Source: Cellvibrionales bacterium UBA1963
GTDB lineage: Bacteria > Pseudomonadota > Gammaproteobacteria > Pseudomonadales > UBA7434
Assembly (NCBI GenBank): GCA_002336035.1
Contig: DDED01000112.1
Coordinates: 1-15,515, forward strand
Direction: 5' to 3'
Length of the DNA stretch: 15,515 nt
Part shown: positions 13,674-15,515 of the stretch, in pieces
Layout: every line of letters starts with the position of its first letter
How positions within the stretch are numbered: the first letter of the stretch is position 1
Notes under the pieces: model-generated
Told to the model about the DNA's origin: nothing
Seen by the model: the letters and a program-made list of their open reading frames with translations, nothing else
The model's database searches: none
Translations under genes and position numbers: made by a program

Positions 13674-14954
13674 TCAATTAATGGTGCCTAAATAATTAAT
13701 CAGTGAAGTTAACTCATCAGCAGTGCTAAAACTTACTTGTTCGCCTGTATCAAGATGCTTGAAGCTTACCGTTCTTTTTTCAACCTCATCTTCACCTATA
13801 ACTAGTGCATATTTAGCGTTACTCTTATCAGCCTTCTTGAACTGACTTTTCATGCTAGTTGCCGCTAAATTTTGCATAATAGCAAAATCAGGCAAGGCAT
13901 TTCGAATTTTCTCAGCTACGTTAAATGCATATTCTTGACAACTAGACGCAGCAACAATTAAATATGCATCGGGATTGTGATTATCGCTTAGAGCAGCGAA
14001 CTGATTCGCTTCAAGTAATAAGTATAATCTTTCTAGCCCCATAGCAAAGCCTATTGCTGGTGTGGGCTTGCCGCCTAACTGCTCAACCAACTTATCATAT
14101 CGCCCGCCGCCACAAACCGTACCCTGAGCACCTAGATCGTTACTGACCCACTCAAAGACCGTGTCATTATAATAGTCTAAGCCTCTAACCAATCGCTGGT
14201 TATGTTTAACCTTAATACCCTGTCCCTGTAAAATACGGGTCAACTGCTCCAAACGGTCAACGGAATCGGTTGATAAAAATTCAGCCATTTTTGGCGCATC
14301 ATTCAATAAGCTTTGGGTGTCTTTATTTTTACTATCTAATATTCTAAGTGGGTTTGAATCTAAACGTCTCAGGCTGTCAGAATCTAAAGATTTTGTATGC
14401 GCAGACAAAAACGTTACCAAGGCTTCCCTAAAATGAGCTCTAGCGACCGAGTCGCCAATATTGTTTAACTCTAATGAAACATTTTTTGCAACACCTAGGT
14501 CATTCCAAAAGCGTTGATTGAGCAACAACATTTCTGCTTCAACGTTGACATCGGGGTGACCAAAAACCTCGGCGCCCACTTGATGAAACTGCCGATGACG
14601 GCCCTTTTGGGGCTTTTCATAACGAAACATTGGCCCACAATACCAAAGCTTTTGTGGCACATTCAGTAAGCCATTCTCTATGACCGCTCGCACGCATCCA
14701 GCAGTTCCCTCCGGTCGCAACGCCAAAGACTCATTGTTTCTATCTGGAAAGGTATACATCTCCTTCTCAACAATGTCAGTGATCTCACCAATTGAGCGAT
14801 GAAACAGCCCCGTCGTCTCAACCAGTGGCATACGAATTTCACGGTAGCCATAACGACTAAAAACGTTCGCGATGGATCGCTCGATAGCAGACCATCGACC
14901 TGACTCATCAGGCGTAATGTCTCTCATACCTCGAACAGCTTGTATTGCTTTCAT
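13674..14954 (-). CDS. hisS: Histidyl-tRNA synthetase
   Basis: HisS charges tRNA-His with histidine. The 426-residue protein shows the class II synthetase motifs: GEITDIVEKEMYTF (56–69), motif 2 MFRYEKPQKGRHRQFHQ (109–125), the histidine-specific LVRGLDYYNDTVFEW (255–269) and CGGGRYDKL (281–289), motif 3 GFAMGLERL (302–310) and a C-terminal anticodon-binding domain. I place the start at ATG 14954 because MKAIQAVRGM aligns with the E. coli start; an in-frame GTG at 14966, preceded by AAGG, would add four residues and cannot be excluded. The rodZ stop is only 26 bp upstream (14 bp from the GTG), so the two are cotranscribed. In most gammaproteobacteria ispG lies between them; here it is absent. 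Confidence 0.98.
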   Translation of the reverse strand: MKAIQAVRGMRDITPDESGRWSAIERSIANVFSRYGYREIRMPLVETTGLFHRSIGEITDIVEKEMYTFPDRNNESLALRPEGTAGCVRAVIENGLLNVPQKLWYCGPMFRYEKPQKGRHRQFHQVGAEVFGHPDVNVEAEMLLLNQRFWNDLGVAKNVSLELNNIGDSVARAHFREALVTFLSAHTKSLDSDSLRRLDSNPLRILDSKNKDTQSLLNDAPKMAEFLSTDSVDRLEQLTRILQGQGIKVKHNQRLVRGLDYYNDTVFEWVSNDLGAQGTVCGGGRYDKLVEQLGGKPTPAIGFAMGLERLYLLLEANQFAALSDNHNPDAYLIVAASSCQEYAFNVAEKIRNALPDFAIMQNLAATSMKSQFKKADKSNAKYALVIGEDEVEKRTVSFKHLDTGEQVSFSTADELTSLINYLGTIN

Positions 14955-14980
14955 CTCATTTACCACTAAACCTTGAAACG

Positions 14981-15515
14981 CTAAAGCGCATCAATCACCA
15001 AACGTACGCTATTATCATCTCGATAGCCCTGAATAGCAAAAGGCTGACTATTTAAAAATACGTTCACTTGCGGGCCGTTGCCTAATAGTAATTTCATCGG
15101 CAGATGCGCAGAAAAAGTTAGCTTTGACCCCTTTTTCGCCAAATCACGATACAACTGCTGGCCCTTAGCATCGCTCAGCTCAACCCAACTTGCGCCCTGA
15201 AACTCCAGTTCTAGCAAAGCCAGATTGGCTTTATCGTCGCGCTCAGAGTTATGCGCAACAAGGTATTCGGCCTCTTGATCCGAAAGCACTTCATCAGCAA
15301 TCAAGGTTTTTTTTGTCAATTCATCGCCATGAACATTAACGTCAGCGGGGCTAGACGCTTGGTCTTCGAGGGTCATATTACTCGGCTCATTAGGTCGCTT
15401 TATTAACGAATCACTGTCCGTGAAAAGTGGGGCAACGGAGTATTGTGGCCGTGAATCAATGAGCCCAATACCATCCTGTTCTTTTGGGTCTGTCAATAAA
15501 AAAAAAACCAAGAAG
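14981..15515 (-). CDS. rodZ: RodZ, C-terminal part (runs off right edge)
   Basis: The window contains the last 177 residues of a RodZ-like protein; the frame is open to the edge, so the start is outside. The visible part begins in a hydrophobic stretch (end of the single membrane helix, FLVFFLLTD), continues through a Ser/Asp-rich periplasmic linker and ends in the DUF4115 domain (LLELEFQGASWVELSDAKGQ, then LLLGNGPQVNVFLNSQ and a final VRLVIDAL). RodZ links MreB to the cell-wall elongation machinery and sets rod shape; its cytoplasmic helix-turn-helix half is not in view. An internal TTG at 15511 should not be taken as a start. Its position upstream of the hisS operon agrees with the conserved gene order. 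Confidence 0.9.
   Translation of the reverse strand, partial: FLVFFLLTDPKEQDGIGLIDSRPQYSVAPLFTDSDSLIKRPNEPSNMTLEDQASSPADVNVHGDELTKKTLIADEVLSDQEAEYLVAHNSERDDKANLALLELEFQGASWVELSDAKGQQLYRDLAKKGSKLTFSAHLPMKLLLGNGPQVNVFLNSQPFAIQGYRDDNSVRLVIDAL

Overview
The window looks like a chromosomal segment of a marine-type gammaproteobacterium. The main evidence is the run rodZ – hisS – yfgM – bamB – der (minus strand, right end), a conserved gammaproteobacterial housekeeping block, together with the start of an NlpD-type lipoprotein (minus strand, left edge) and a YqaA-family membrane protein. Base composition is moderate, with AT-rich intergenic regions. No insertion sequence, phage gene, CRISPR array, tRNA or rRNA was recognised.

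Layout. (1) 1–1262: nlpD runs off the left edge and is divergent from yqaA across a 362-bp AT-rich gap. (2) 1263–3984, plus strand: a 456-bp gap without a recognised gene, a 77-residue secreted two-cysteine protein of unknown function, and a secreted 650-residue DUF3604 (PHP-like) protein. This part ends at a strong bidirectional terminator. (3) 4056–9243, minus strand, transcribed leftwards: alpha-methylacyl-CoA racemase, nitroreductase-family protein, tandem DUF35/OB-fold protein and two thiolase-like (lipid-transfer-protein type) enzymes. The last three are tightly packed. (4) 9267–9822: a small damaged or phase-variable glycosyltransferase-like gene. (5) 9928–10299: a small diacylglycerol/undecaprenol kinase. 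(6) 10306–15515: der, bamB, yfgM, hisS and the 3' part of rodZ.

The most interesting part is the 4056–9243 cluster. DUF35 protein, then a ~350-residue, then a ~390-residue thiolase-like protein has the same order and approximate sizes as Mycobacterium tuberculosis Rv3521–Rv3522(ltp4)–Rv3523(ltp3), as I remember that locus. The adjoining racemase is of the kind needed to beta-oxidise 2-methyl-branched (sterol or isoprenoid) side chains. Both thiolase-like proteins lack the two catalytic cysteines of true thiolases, so an aldolase-like or other non-thiolytic C–C cleavage is a reasonable hypothesis. My inference is an accessory pathway for the CoA-activated side chain of a steroid or isoprenoid; the substrate cannot be read from the sequence.

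Other points for a second look: ispG is missing from its usual place between rodZ and hisS; a nine-T run separates two reading frames of the glycosyltransferase-like gene that fuse exactly if one T is removed; the small kinase resembles Gram-positive/Bacteroidota proteins more than E. coli DgkA; and the 1263–1718 gap holds small hairpins and a cysteine-rich 25-codon mini-ORF.
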